This document shows, one piece after another, positions 18,389 to 27,671 of a stretch of DNA of 64,000 bases. The notes below the pieces were generated by a model. It saw only the letters and a program-made list of their open reading frames with translations. It did not search any database and had not been told where the DNA came from. The stretch covers positions 543,501-607,500 of the forward strand of contig NZ_CP104883.1 of the NCBI RefSeq assembly GCF_025449335.1. Reading direction: 5' to 3'. How positions within the stretch are numbered: position 1 is the first letter of the stretch; every line of letters begins with the position of its first letter. Both the position numbers and the translations under genes were made by a program. This DNA comes from Bartonella sp. HY328. Lineage in GTDB: Bacteria > Pseudomonadota > Alphaproteobacteria > Rhizobiales > Rhizobiaceae.

Positions 18389-19834
18389 GTGGAAAAAACA
18401 GCAATGAAAAAAGCAATAACAGTTAGTAATAAAGAAAAATCAATGCCGATTACGCGGGTCGAATTTGTGATAGCAGAAATTCGTGAGCGCATTGCTACAC
18501 GCCACTTAAGCGCCGGCGAACGTTTGCCATCTATTCGTGGTTTTGCTGAAAAAATGGGCGTTTCAAAATCAACTGTTGTTGAAGCCTATGAGCGGCTTTG
18601 CAATGAGGGATTAATCCGTGCTAAAAAAGGCGCTGGCTTTTTTGTGTCTGGTCATAATGAGCCGTTGGATCTTGCACAAATGGGGCCGCAACTTGACCGT
18701 ATGATTGATCCTTTATGGGTATCACGCCAATCGCTTGAAAGTGGTGCAGATTTTTTAAAGCCAGGCTGCGGTTGGTTGCCAAGTCATTGGTTGGCGGAAG
18801 AAATTTTGTCAAAACCCTTGCGTCAAATTGCCCGCACGAAGTCAACTGCTATGACTGATTATGGCCCAGCTCAGGGCCATATTGGTTTGCGCACACAAAT
18901 TGCTCGCCGGTTAACCGATTATGGTATTGAGGCGTCGCCCGACATGATTTTACTAACTGATTGCGCGACGGGATCACTGGATTTGCTGTGCCGATTGCTT
19001 TTAGAACCGGGCGACACCGTTCTTGTCGATGATCCTTGCTATTTTAATTTTTTGGCCACCTTACGCGCCCACCGCGTAAAAACTTTTGGTGTTCCCTATT
19101 TAAGCGACGGCCCAGATGAAGTGGCTTTTGCCCAATTGGTGAGTGATCATAGTCCTAAATTATATATTACCAATTCTGCTATGCATAATCCAACAGGGGC
19201 AATTTTATCACCACTTAAAGCCCATCGCATTTTAAAAATTATTGAAAACAATCACATGATGGTTATTGAAGATGATGTTTTTGCCGATTTTGAATATGAG
19301 CCGGCGCCACGCTTTTCAGCTTTTGATGGTTTAAAACAAGTCGCATTAACGGGAAGTTTTTCTAAAACTATTTCGGCATCAATGCGCTGCGGCTATATTG
19401 TTGCACCCAAAGATTGGATGAGCAAATTGTCTGATTTGCGTATTGCAACAGCGATGGGCGGTATTAATTTTGCTGGTGAAGTTATCTATCAAATATTGAA
19501 AGATGGTAGCTATCGCCGTCATTGCGATAATTTACGCAGCAATCTTGCCCGCCTTACTTCTCGACTAGTACCGCGTTTTGAAAATATGGGCTTTAAAATT
19601 GCAATTAAACCGCAAGCAGGGATATTTATTTGGGCGCAACTGCCCAATGGGCTTGATAGTGCCGATCTTGCCCAAGATGCTTTAAAGCAAAATATTATAC
19701 TTGCTCCCGGCAATGTATTTTCACTGTCGCAAACAAAATCTGGTTTTATGCGATTTAATATTGCCCAAAGCGACGATGAAAAAATTACGCGCTATTTGCA
19801 AAGCTGGTTGCATAAAAATGGGCTTAAGCAATAA
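18389..19834 (+). CDS. MocR-type PLP-dependent regulator (GntR HTH + aminotransferase fold)
   Basis: Transcription factor of 481 residues joining a GntR winged helix (about residues 20-90, LPSIRGFAEKMGVSKSTVVE) to a fold-type-I aminotransferase domain. The aminotransferase part shows DYGPAQGHIGLR, DDPCYFNFLA and TNSAMHNPTGA. The PLP lysine is in GSFSKTISASMRCGYI. Such proteins sense amino acids or vitamin B6 through PLP and often regulate a divergent transporter. The EamA exporter at 17253 is the obvious target. Start chosen at 18389; Met6 and Met19 are other options. Confidence 0.92.
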   Translation: MEKTAMKKAITVSNKEKSMPITRVEFVIAEIRERIATRHLSAGERLPSIRGFAEKMGVSKSTVVEAYERLCNEGLIRAKKGAGFFVSGHNEPLDLAQMGPQLDRMIDPLWVSRQSLESGADFLKPGCGWLPSHWLAEEILSKPLRQIARTKSTAMTDYGPAQGHIGLRTQIARRLTDYGIEASPDMILLTDCATGSLDLLCRLLLEPGDTVLVDDPCYFNFLATLRAHRVKTFGVPYLSDGPDEVAFAQLVSDHSPKLYITNSAMHNPTGAILSPLKAHRILKIIENNHMMVIEDDVFADFEYEPAPRFSAFDGLKQVALTGSFSKTISASMRCGYIVAPKDWMSKLSDLRIATAMGGINFAGEVIYQILKDGSYRRHCDNLRSNLARLTSRLVPRFENMGFKIAIKPQAGIFIWAQLPNGLDSADLAQDALKQNIILAPGNVFSLSQTKSGFMRFNIAQSDDEKITRYLQSWLHKNGLKQ

Positions 19835-20099
19835 GGGAATCATTTATCCATTGAGCATATGGATAAGTTAGATTTAAATGGGTAAACTTTTGTGCATTTT
19901 GATGATAAAACATTTTTTGACGAAAAATCACCGTTTAGCAGTAGAGTTTGCGTGAAGAGACTTGCGTTCATTCAAAAAAGGTTTAAATCATTAGACCAAT
20001 TCCAAAACAAAACGGACATTTTGATTTATTTATGCTAGATTAGATCAAATGCATAATAAACAAATAAAATACTGGTAACTTAAAAAGCTGGAGAGCGAG

Positions 20100-21098
20100 A
20101 TGGATCTACGACCTGATCTTTACCAACACCCTAAATTAATTACTGTTTTTGGTGGTTCGGGTTTTGTTGGGCGACATGTGGTTGAAGCTCTTACCAAGCG
20201 TGGCTATCGCGTGCGCGTTGCAGTACGCCGCCCTGAACAAGCCTATTATATGTTGCAAATTGGTGAGGTCGGTCAAACGCAAATGCTCAAAACCAATGTG
20301 CGCATTCGTGAATCGGTTGCTCGTGCTTTGATTGATGCTGATGCAGCTATTTTTCTGCCGGGTGTAATGTTTAATGCTGGCAAAAATAACTTTGACAATG
20401 TTCAACTTGCTGGTGCAAAAAATGTAGCCGAACTTGCTCAAAGTGCTGGTATTCCACTCATTCATTTATCAGCTTTAACAGGTAATGCGCCGCAATCATT
20501 AGATTATGTACGCACAAAGTATGAGGGCGAGAAAGCCGTTCGCGAAGCACATCCTGATGCAATTATCTTGCGCCCATCGGTTATTTTCGGGCCTGAAGAT
20601 AATTTCTTCAATAAATTTGCTGATATGGCTCGCTTTTCGCCGTTCTTGCCTATTTTTGGGGGCGGCATGAATAAAATGCAACCAGTCTATGTTGGTGATG
20701 TTGCTGAAATGATTGCTCGCAGCATTGATGGTCAAATTGAAATGGGCAAAACTTATGAATTAGGTGGCCCTGAAGTTATGACGTTCCGCCAAATTATGCA
20801 AGAAGCCCTGCATGTTATTCGCCGCAAGCGTTTGCTCCTTTCTATCCCCTATAGTCTTGGCATATTAATGGGCGGTGTTTTTGGCTTGCTTGCAAAAATT
20901 CCGCTTATGCCTAAAATTGCAACGGCAGATCAAATCAGAATGTTGAAATTTGATAATATTGTTTCAAGTGAAGCAATAGCTGAAGGCCGCACCTTGGAAG
21001 GCGTGGGTATTAAACCACGCGCTATTGAAGCGATTTTAACCAGCTATCTATGGCGTTATCGTATTCATGGCCAGTTTTCTAAAGTGACTGCTCGCTAG
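20100..21098 (+). CDS. Complex I NDUFA9-type NAD(P)-binding protein
   Basis: Atypical short-chain dehydrogenase of the NDUFA9 subfamily, which associates with respiratory complex I in alphaproteobacteria and mitochondria. The Rossmann motif VFGGSGFVGRHVVEAL is at about residues 16-31. A degenerate active site follows (YVRTKYEGEKAV), then ILRPSVIFGPEDNFFNKFA and the C-terminal amphipathic region. Length 332 is typical. The ATG has GGAGAGCGAG upstream. A strong terminator follows at 21124. Confidence 0.88.
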   Translation: MDLRPDLYQHPKLITVFGGSGFVGRHVVEALTKRGYRVRVAVRRPEQAYYMLQIGEVGQTQMLKTNVRIRESVARALIDADAAIFLPGVMFNAGKNNFDNVQLAGAKNVAELAQSAGIPLIHLSALTGNAPQSLDYVRTKYEGEKAVREAHPDAIILRPSVIFGPEDNFFNKFADMARFSPFLPIFGGGMNKMQPVYVGDVAEMIARSIDGQIEMGKTYELGGPEVMTFRQIMQEALHVIRRKRLLLSIPYSLGILMGGVFGLLAKIPLMPKIATADQIRMLKFDNIVSSEAIAEGRTLEGVGIKPRAIEAILTSYLWRYRIHGQFSKVTAR

Positions 21099-21123
21099 AC
21101 ATTTTTATGTACAATTTTGCTAT

Positions 21124-21157
21124 AAAGGGGAAAGGTTTTATAACCTTTCCCCTTTTT
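21124..21157 (+). terminator. Intrinsic terminator after the NDUFA9-type gene
   Basis: AAAGGGGAAAGGTT (21124-21137) and its exact complement (21142-21155) form a 14-bp stem with a TTAT loop, followed by T-rich sequence. This is a strong Rho-independent terminator separating this gene from the pcaB operon. Confidence 0.9.
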
Positions 21158-21298
21158 GCTTTTAAAATTGAAATTTTGTGCTTAACTATAACGGCAAGGT
21201 TATATTATCAATTCAATTAGTCATTTTACTTAAAATCTAATCTGCGATTAAATGGAATTTTAGAAAAAGTTCAAAATTTTAAAAAAAGGGGCTTCAAA

Positions 21299-22339
21299 GT
21301 GCTGGTTGATGATCTGGTTAAAGATACAGAAATAGCCGCATTTTTTACCAAAAAGGCTGAAATTACCGCAATGGTAAAGGTGGAATTTGCCCTTGCCAAG
21401 GCGCAAGAACATTACACGCTTATCACAAAGGAAGCCTTGGCAGCAATTCATGATGCTTGCCAAACATTTATCCCTGATTTAAATGGCTTTGCGGCTGCCA
21501 TGGCAAAAGACGGCGTTGCTGTGCCTGAATTATTGCGACAATTGCGCCAAAATATCGCGCCGCAATTTCAAAAATCTTTGCATCTTGGCGCAACCAGCCA
21601 AGATATTATCGATACTGGCTTGATGCTGCGCCTAAGCAATATTTTGGATATTTTTGAACAGCGCATTAAAGCCTTAATTGCATTGCTTGCTGATATGCAA
21701 TTCCAACAGGGCGCAACGCAACTTATGGCGCATACCCGAATGCAGGTGGCTTTGCCTTTTACCGTTTTTGACAAAATCCAGCAATGGAAGGCGCTGTTGC
21801 AGGATATTTCCGCCGATTTTGGTTTTTATCGACAAAAAATCCTGCGTTTGCAGCTTGCAGGCCCAATTGGCAATGGCAAAAGTTTTGATGGCAAAGCGAC
21901 AGAAATTGCTAATTTTATGGCGAAGGATTTGGGGTTGAACTTGCCACATTCATGGCAAAGCAACCGCAAACCGATTATTGACGCGGGTCATTTATTAAGC
22001 CTTATCAGCGGTGCCCTTGGTAAAATCGGTCAAGATATCGCTTTGCTTGCCCAAAATGAGGTGGGAGAACTCGTTTTACAAGGCGGCGGCGCGTCCTCAG
22101 CCATGGCTCATAAGCATAACCCAATTGCGGCTGAAACCTTGGTGGCTATTGGACGCTTTAATGCAGGGCTTATGGGCGCGCTTCATCAATCGATGATACA
22201 TGAAAATGAACGCTCTGGCGCTGCTTGGACATTAGAATGGTTGGTTTTACCACAAATATGCCAAGCAAGCGGTGCAGCGCTATTATTAGCGGCGGAGGTA
22301 TTAAATGGAGCAAAGTTTATCAATACAGTAAAGGCATAA
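21299..22339 (+). CDS. pcaB: 3-carboxy-cis,cis-muconate cycloisomerase (PcaB-like)
   Basis: Enzyme of the protocatechuate branch of the beta-ketoadipate pathway, converting 3-carboxy-cis,cis-muconate to gamma-carboxymuconolactone. It belongs to the fumarase/adenylosuccinate lyase superfamily: LHLGATSQDIIDTGLML, LMAHTRMQVALPFTV and the signature GGGASSAMAHKHNPI. The 346-residue length fits the short rhizobial PcaB type. It uses a GTG start at 21299 with AAAGGGG upstream. It is the first gene of a run with pobA and an aromatic-type ABC importer. The remaining pca genes are not in the window, so the later pathway steps must be encoded elsewhere. Confidence 0.85.
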   Translation: MLVDDLVKDTEIAAFFTKKAEITAMVKVEFALAKAQEHYTLITKEALAAIHDACQTFIPDLNGFAAAMAKDGVAVPELLRQLRQNIAPQFQKSLHLGATSQDIIDTGLMLRLSNILDIFEQRIKALIALLADMQFQQGATQLMAHTRMQVALPFTVFDKIQQWKALLQDISADFGFYRQKILRLQLAGPIGNGKSFDGKATEIANFMAKDLGLNLPHSWQSNRKPIIDAGHLLSLISGALGKIGQDIALLAQNEVGELVLQGGGASSAMAHKHNPIAAETLVAIGRFNAGLMGALHQSMIHENERSGAAWTLEWLVLPQICQASGAALLLAAEVLNGAKFINTVKA

Positions 22340-22357
22340 CATCATTTGGGAGGAAAA

Positions 22358-23530
22358 ATGAAAACGCAAGTTGCCATTATTGGCGCAGGTCCTGCAGGTC
22401 TTTTGCTTGGGCAATTATTGCACAAGCAAGGCATTGATACTTTAATTATCGAGCGCAAGTCGCCGCAATATGTGCTATCTCGCATCAGGGCAGGTATTTT
22501 GGAAGATGGCACAAGAAAACTTCTTCATGAAGCTGGCGCAGGTATTCGCATGGAGCTGGAGGGCCATGTGCATTTTGGTGTTGAGCTTGCCTTTGATGAT
22601 GATGTTCACCGCATTGATTTTAGCGAAACAGTACATAGTTCAGTAATGGTTTATGGCCAAACTGAAGTCACCCAAGATTTAATGAAAGAGCGTAAAAATT
22701 GCGGTGCGCCAAGCATTTATGAAGCTGATGATGTCGTCATTGAAAATTATCAAGGTGATAATTGTCGCATTAGTTTTAAAAAGGACGGCGTCACCCATCA
22801 GGTTGAAGCCGATTTTATTGCCGGTTGCGATGGTTTTCACGGTATTAGCCGGCGCACTGTGCAAGAAAAAATAGTTGAATATGAACGCCTTTATCCCTTT
22901 GGCTGGCTTGGATTATTAGTTGATGAGCCACCAATTGCCGATGAATTGATTTATTCCAATAGCAAGCGTGGTTTTGCTCTTTGCTCGCAGCGCTCTCTCA
23001 CAAGAAGCCGCTATTATTTGCAAGTTGCCTTAACCGATCATGTTGAAGATTGGACTGATGCCGCTTTTTATGATGAATTACGCCAGCGCATACCACAAAA
23101 ATATGCTGATAGGTTGCAAGGTGGCAAAAGCCTTGAAAAAAGTATCGCGCCTTTACGTTCTTTTGTTGCTGAACCTTTGCGTTTTGACCGGCTATTTCTT
23201 GCCGGTGATGCTGGTCATATTGTACCTCCAACCGGAGCTAAGGGCTTAAACCTTGCCGCAAGCGATGTACGCTATTTATGGCAGGCTTTCACTGAATATT
23301 ATATTGAAAAATCCAATGCTGGCATTGATGATTACTCAAAAAAAGCTTTGGCACGCATTTGGAAAGCTGAACGTTTTTCTTGGGCAACAACCATGATGAT
23401 GCATCGCTTTCATGAATTAAGTGCCTTTGACCAAAAAATGCAACGCACCGAGTTTGATTATCTTGTGTCTTCAAAAGCGGCACAAAAGGTTTTTGCCGAA
23501 AATTATACAGGTTTACAAAGTTTAGATTGA
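22358..23530 (+). CDS. pobA: 4-hydroxybenzoate 3-monooxygenase
   Basis: FAD-dependent hydroxylase making protocatechuate from 4-hydroxybenzoate with NAD(P)H and O2. The dinucleotide fold is at the N-terminus (VAIIGAGPAGLLLGQLL). The DG-type motif is AGCDGFHGISRR, and the hallmark FAD/substrate segment is GDAGHIVPPTGAKGLNLAAS. The start at 22358 follows a perfect GGGAGG ribosome site; the frame is open four codons farther up. The gene is 18 bases after pcaB. PobA and PcaB act in the same catabolic route, which supports the operon reading. Confidence 0.95.
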   Translation: MKTQVAIIGAGPAGLLLGQLLHKQGIDTLIIERKSPQYVLSRIRAGILEDGTRKLLHEAGAGIRMELEGHVHFGVELAFDDDVHRIDFSETVHSSVMVYGQTEVTQDLMKERKNCGAPSIYEADDVVIENYQGDNCRISFKKDGVTHQVEADFIAGCDGFHGISRRTVQEKIVEYERLYPFGWLGLLVDEPPIADELIYSNSKRGFALCSQRSLTRSRYYLQVALTDHVEDWTDAAFYDELRQRIPQKYADRLQGGKSLEKSIAPLRSFVAEPLRFDRLFLAGDAGHIVPPTGAKGLNLAASDVRYLWQAFTEYYIEKSNAGIDDYSKKALARIWKAERFSWATTMMMHRFHELSAFDQKMQRTEFDYLVSSKAAQKVFAENYTGLQSLD

Positions 23531-23630
23531 ATGAAATGCTTTTGAGAGCCAAACAAGAAAATTCAAACAAATAATATGGCAAGGAATGAGGGTCAATTAC
23601 TGAATTTAAAATAAAAAATTGGGAGGAAAC

Positions 23631-24803
23631 ATGAAACGCTATTTTATTGCATTACTGGCAGGCTTTAGCCTTGTGGCGGGCGCAGCTTACGCTGATACGA
23701 TTAAGATTGGTATTATCGGACCATTTTCTGGGCCTTTTGCGTTGCAAGGTAAAAATTTTAAAGCAGGCATTGATACTTATATTGCTGAGCATCGCAATAA
23801 GATCGGTGATGATACAATTGAAATTATCTATCGTGATGTGCCAAGTGCTGATCCTGCCAAATCAAAATCGCTTGCGCAAGAATTAATTGTGCGCGAAAAA
23901 ATCCAATATATTGGCGGTTTTTTCTTTACCCCTGATGCCATGGCTGTCACCCCCTTATTAAAACAGGGCAATGTACCGATGGTTATTATGAATGCCGCAA
24001 CTTCCAGCATAACCACCCAAAGCCCTTATGTGGTGCGCACATCTTTTACCTTGCCGCAAGTGGTAACACCGCTTGGCCAAGTGGTGATGAATAAAGGCAC
24101 TAAAAAAATCATTACAGTTGTAAGTGATTATGGCCCCGGTATTGATGCAGAAAAAGCCTTTATTACCGCTTATCAAAAGGCAGGTGGCGAGGTTGTTTCG
24201 TCCTTGCGCATGCCGCTTGCTACCAATGATTTTAGTCCAATTATGCAACGCATCAAGGATTCAGGAGCCGATGGTGCCTTTGCCTTTTTACCTGCTGGTC
24301 CAACCACTCTTGGCTTTATGAAAGCCTATGCGGATAATGGTTTGAAGAATGCAAATATTGCGCTCTTTGCCCCCGGTGATTTAACGCAAGAAAGTGACCT
24401 ACCTGCCTTAGGGGCAAGTGCACTTGGTATGTTTACCACTTTTCATTATGCAATTTCCCATGATTCACCAGAAAATAAACGCTTTGTTGAAGGTGCACAA
24501 AAAGCAATTGGCAACCGACAAGAATTATCCTTCACCGCTGTTGGCGCCTATGATGGCATGCATGTCATTTATAAAATGATTGAAGCGACTAATGGCAAAA
24601 AAGATGCGCAAAAGGCGGTTGATGCGGTAAAAGGTATGGCATGGATAAGCCCACGAGGGCCTGTGTCAATTGATCCTAATTCTCGCCATATTACCCAAAA
24701 TATTTATCTGCGCGAAATTGCCAAGGATGATGCTGGACAGTTTTATAACAAAGAGATTGAAACCTTTGAAATGCAGGGTGACCCCGGCTTGGAGCAGAAT
24801 TAG
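23631..24803 (+). CDS. ABC transporter substrate-binding protein, LivK/HAAT family (aromatic acid uptake inferred)
   Basis: Periplasmic binding protein of the branched-chain amino acid (HAAT) family, 390 residues. The signal peptide ends at AAYA (residue 21), and the mature start TIKIGIIGPFSGPFALQG is typical of the Peripla_BP_6 fold. The start at 23631 follows GGGAGGAAAC, almost the same ribosome site as pobA. It sits between pobA and livHMGF-like genes, so the ligand is more likely 4-hydroxybenzoate or a related aromatic acid than leucine; that is inference from context. The stop codon lies inside a RIME-like repeat. Confidence 0.85.
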   Translation: MKRYFIALLAGFSLVAGAAYADTIKIGIIGPFSGPFALQGKNFKAGIDTYIAEHRNKIGDDTIEIIYRDVPSADPAKSKSLAQELIVREKIQYIGGFFFTPDAMAVTPLLKQGNVPMVIMNAATSSITTQSPYVVRTSFTLPQVVTPLGQVVMNKGTKKIITVVSDYGPGIDAEKAFITAYQKAGGEVVSSLRMPLATNDFSPIMQRIKDSGADGAFAFLPAGPTTLGFMKAYADNGLKNANIALFAPGDLTQESDLPALGASALGMFTTFHYAISHDSPENKRFVEGAQKAIGNRQELSFTAVGAYDGMHVIYKMIEATNGKKDAQKAVDAVKGMAWISPRGPVSIDPNSRHITQNIYLREIAKDDAGQFYNKEIETFEMQGDPGLEQN

Positions 24804-24936
24804 AGCGTTTTATAAAAAGTGTGAAGCGGTTTTCGGATAAAAATGCGGTGTAAACAATGGATTAGAGCGCTGATCTCATCCAATCAGATCGGCGCTCTAA
24901 TTGTAAAGAAACGGTTTCATCATCAGTTAGAGCATG
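24799..24936. repeat. RIME-like Rhizobiales intergenic repeat
   Basis: The block begins TTAGAGCG at the stop of the binding-protein gene and contains AAGTGTGAAGCGGTTTTCGG, the hallmark of the short palindromic repeats found by the hundred in rhizobial and Brucella genomes. A second palindrome has arms TTAGAGCGCTGATCT (24862-24876) and AGATCGGCGCTCTAA (24886-24900). A third TTAGAGCATG piece follows at about 24927. It separates the livK-like gene from the livH-like gene within an otherwise tight operon. Identification is from remembered consensus, not a search. Confidence 0.75.
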
Positions 24937-25024
24937 CTTACTTAAAAATGCTAAAATGGCTGGCTCTTATATTTTGTTGTGCGTGTAAAACGACTTTTAT
25001 CATATAATCCATAAGGGGAAAGAT

Positions 25025-25894
25025 GTGTTGCAAACAATAGCAAGCATCGGTGTTGATGCATTTGCCTATGGAACGGTTTTATTTATCATTTCCATTGGCC
25101 TATCACTCACTATGGGCTTAATGCGTGTGGTTAATCTTGCCCATGGTGCCTTTGCCATGATTGGCGGCTATCTTGCCGCCTATGGGGTCAGCGAACTCCA
25201 TTTAAACTATTTTGCGGCAATGGCATTGGCGATTTTTATCACAATTTTGATTGCTATTCCGCTTGAGCGTTTTTTATATCGCAGAATTTATGGTGCGCCC
25301 GAACTCACCCAAGTGTTAATGACCATTGGCATCACCTTTGTGATTATCGGTATAACCAATTATCTGGCTGGCCCAACATTAAAAACCATTGCCATACCAG
25401 AATTTTTGCAAGGTTCGGTTGATATTGGTTTCCGCGCTATTGCTGCCCAGCGGCTATTTGTTATTGCCTCTGGCATGATTATTGCTCTTAGTTTGTGGTT
25501 GTTAATTGAACGTACGCGTTTTGGCATTAAGCTGCGTGCCGCGGTGGACAATGCCAATATGGCACAAATCTTAGGCATTAAAACCCAAACTATTTATACT
25601 TTAAGTTTTGCCCTTGCCATTGGTCTTGCTGCCTTTGGTGGCATTATTGGTGCGGAATTATTGCCGCTTAACCCCTATTATGCCATGCGCTATATGGTGA
25701 CGTTTTTAGTGGTGGTGTCTATTGGCGGTGCTGGATCAATACCGGGAGCTTTGATTGCCTGCCTTTTACTTGGCGCGATTGATACAACCGGCCGCTATAT
25801 TGTACCTGAATATGGCGAATTTTTCTTCTATCTTGCGGTGATTATCATTGTCATGTGTTTTCCGCGTGGTCTTGTTGGAAGGATGAAAAGATGA
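25025..25894 (+). CDS. ABC transporter permease, LivH type
   Basis: First membrane subunit of the HAAT importer, 289 residues with about eight hydrophobic segments. Family blocks are LTMGLMRVVNLAHGAFAMIGGY, here split after AHGA, and RAAVDNANMAQILGI with SIGGAGSIPGALIACLLLG. It starts with GTG at 25025 after AAGGGGAAAGAT; the ATG two bases upstream is out of frame and closes at once. Its stop overlaps the next start (ATGA), so livH-livM are translationally coupled. Confidence 0.92.
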   Translation: MLQTIASIGVDAFAYGTVLFIISIGLSLTMGLMRVVNLAHGAFAMIGGYLAAYGVSELHLNYFAAMALAIFITILIAIPLERFLYRRIYGAPELTQVLMTIGITFVIIGITNYLAGPTLKTIAIPEFLQGSVDIGFRAIAAQRLFVIASGMIIALSLWLLIERTRFGIKLRAAVDNANMAQILGIKTQTIYTLSFALAIGLAAFGGIIGAELLPLNPYYAMRYMVTFLVVVSIGGAGSIPGALIACLLLGAIDTTGRYIVPEYGEFFFYLAVIIIVMCFPRGLVGRMKR

Positions 25895-26925
25895 GCGATC
25901 ATAAATCAAAAGATAGCACTTCCCCAATAATGCACGAGGCTAAGATATCTCGTTACAAAGTGCCAAAACGCTTAAATTTTGCAACCCCAACCGTTCTTAT
26001 TCTTATCCTTAGCATAGGGTTTATTGGCTTTTATGTCTTTCCTGACAATCTTGCATTATTGACCCGCATCATATCTATTGCACTATTGGTTTTATCGCTT
26101 GATCTTATTACTGGCTATTGCGGTATTGCAACTCTAGGTCAAGCAGCATTATTTGGCACCGGTGCTTATGCAGCTGGCATAGCTAGCGCCCATTTTGGTA
26201 TTCATGATCCCATTTTAATGACCCTTATTGGCCTTATTGCTGGCGCATGTGCCGGACTAATATCGGGTGCAATTATTCTTCGCGCCCATGGGCTTGCACA
26301 ACTTGTGCTCTCTATAGCAGTGGTGCAATTATTTCATGAAATTGCTAATAAAGCATCGCAATGCACGGGCGGCAGTGATGGGCTTGGTGGCATCAGTGTT
26401 GATGCGCTTTTGGGTATTTTCGAATTTGATCTTTGGGGGCAGACGGCGTATTTATATGGCTTATTTTTGCTTGTCCTCGTTGTTTTTATACTTATTTTCA
26501 TTGTGCGCTCGCCCTTTGGGTTATTATGTCAAGCCATTAAGCAAGATCCTGTACGGGTTGAGGCTATGGGTGCATCCATCCGCTCCAATCAATTACGCAT
26601 GTATATTATAGCGGGTAGCGTTGCTGGCATTGGCGGCGCTTTAAATGCTATTTCAACGCAAGTGGTTGGTCTTGATAGTTTAAGCTTTACCCTATCGGCA
26701 GAATCCTTGGTTATGTTGGTGGTTGGTGGTACCGGCTCACTTTATGGGGCACTTATCGGTGCGGTTACATTTTTATGGTTTGAACACATCGTTTCGGCTG
26801 CCAATCCCTTTTATTGGCTAACCATCATTGGCGCAGTGTTGATAGCTGTGGTGCTTTTTGCCCCGCAAGGACTTTATGGAAGCCTGCAAAAACTATTAAA
26901 ATTGGTGAGGTTAAAAAAATCATGA
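25891..26925 (+). CDS. ABC transporter permease, LivM type
   Basis: Second membrane subunit of the HAAT importer, 344 residues. Signature pieces are LDLITGYCGIATLGQAALFGTGAY (read in two parts), GLAQLVLSIAVVQLFHEIAN and the EAA-type loop EAMGASIRSNQLRMYI. The start at 25891 overlaps the livH stop by four bases and follows GGAAGGATGAAAAG; a longer open frame from 25855 lies inside livH and was not used. The stop overlaps the livG start. Confidence 0.92.
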   Translation: MSDHKSKDSTSPIMHEAKISRYKVPKRLNFATPTVLILILSIGFIGFYVFPDNLALLTRIISIALLVLSLDLITGYCGIATLGQAALFGTGAYAAGIASAHFGIHDPILMTLIGLIAGACAGLISGAIILRAHGLAQLVLSIAVVQLFHEIANKASQCTGGSDGLGGISVDALLGIFEFDLWGQTAYLYGLFLLVLVVFILIFIVRSPFGLLCQAIKQDPVRVEAMGASIRSNQLRMYIIAGSVAGIGGALNAISTQVVGLDSLSFTLSAESLVMLVVGGTGSLYGALIGAVTFLWFEHIVSAANPFYWLTIIGAVLIAVVLFAPQGLYGSLQKLLKLVRLKKS

Positions 26926-27671
26926 CGGCGATTTTTGAGGTTTCTGGTCTTTTAAAAAACTTTGGCGGATTAGCCGTTACCAATAATGTCTCACTGTCCA
27001 TGCAAAAGGGTGACCGCCTTGCCCTTATCGGCCCCAATGGCGCAGGTAAAACAACTTTGGTCAATTTGGTAACTGGCCATTTAAAACCAAGCGCTGGTGC
27101 GGTTATTTTGGCTGGCGAAGATATTACCAATACTAAAATTACTAATCGAGTACGTAAAGGCTTGGTGCGGAGCTTTCAGGTAACACGATTATTTAAGGAT
27201 ATGACCCCAGAACAGCATATTGCTCTTGCGCTTATGCAGAATGAAGGCAAAACCAATCGCATCTTTGGTAATTATCGTAAAATGTCGCATATCATGGATG
27301 AAACCTATGCAATTCTTGCCAAGCTGCGCCTTGATAGTCTTGCTTTACAAAAGGTTGCCTTTCTTGCCTATGGTCAACAACGTTTGCTTGAAATTGCCAT
27401 TAGCCTTGCCATGCATCCCAAGGTTTTACTATTGGATGAACCTGCCGCTGGCGTGCCGCAAAGCGAAACGGGTTTAATTGAAGATGCCCTTGCAAGCCTG
27501 CCCGATGATCTTGCGGTTTTAATGATCGAGCATGATATGGATCTGGTTTTTCGCTTTGCAAGCCGCGTTATTGTTTTGGCAGCAGGCAGCGTTATTTTTG
27601 ATGGATCGCCGCAAGATGTCATTCAAGATAGCCATGTGCGAACCGCTTATTTGGGGAGTTATGCACAATGA
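26922..27671 (+). CDS. ABC transporter ATP-binding protein, LivG type
   Basis: First cytoplasmic ATPase of the HAAT importer, 249 residues. Walker A is GPNGAGKTTLVN. The family signature FLAYGQQRLLEIAISLA replaces the usual LSGGQ (as in many LivG proteins) and Walker B is VLLLDEPAAG. The H-loop is MIEHDMDLVF. The start at 26922 overlaps the livM stop (ATGA) and follows GGTGAGG. The two ATPases probably form a heterodimer with the LivF type downstream. Confidence 0.93.
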   Translation: MTAIFEVSGLLKNFGGLAVTNNVSLSMQKGDRLALIGPNGAGKTTLVNLVTGHLKPSAGAVILAGEDITNTKITNRVRKGLVRSFQVTRLFKDMTPEQHIALALMQNEGKTNRIFGNYRKMSHIMDETYAILAKLRLDSLALQKVAFLAYGQQRLLEIAISLAMHPKVLLLDEPAAGVPQSETGLIEDALASLPDDLAVLMIEHDMDLVFRFASRVIVLAAGSVIFDGSPQDVIQDSHVRTAYLGSYAQ

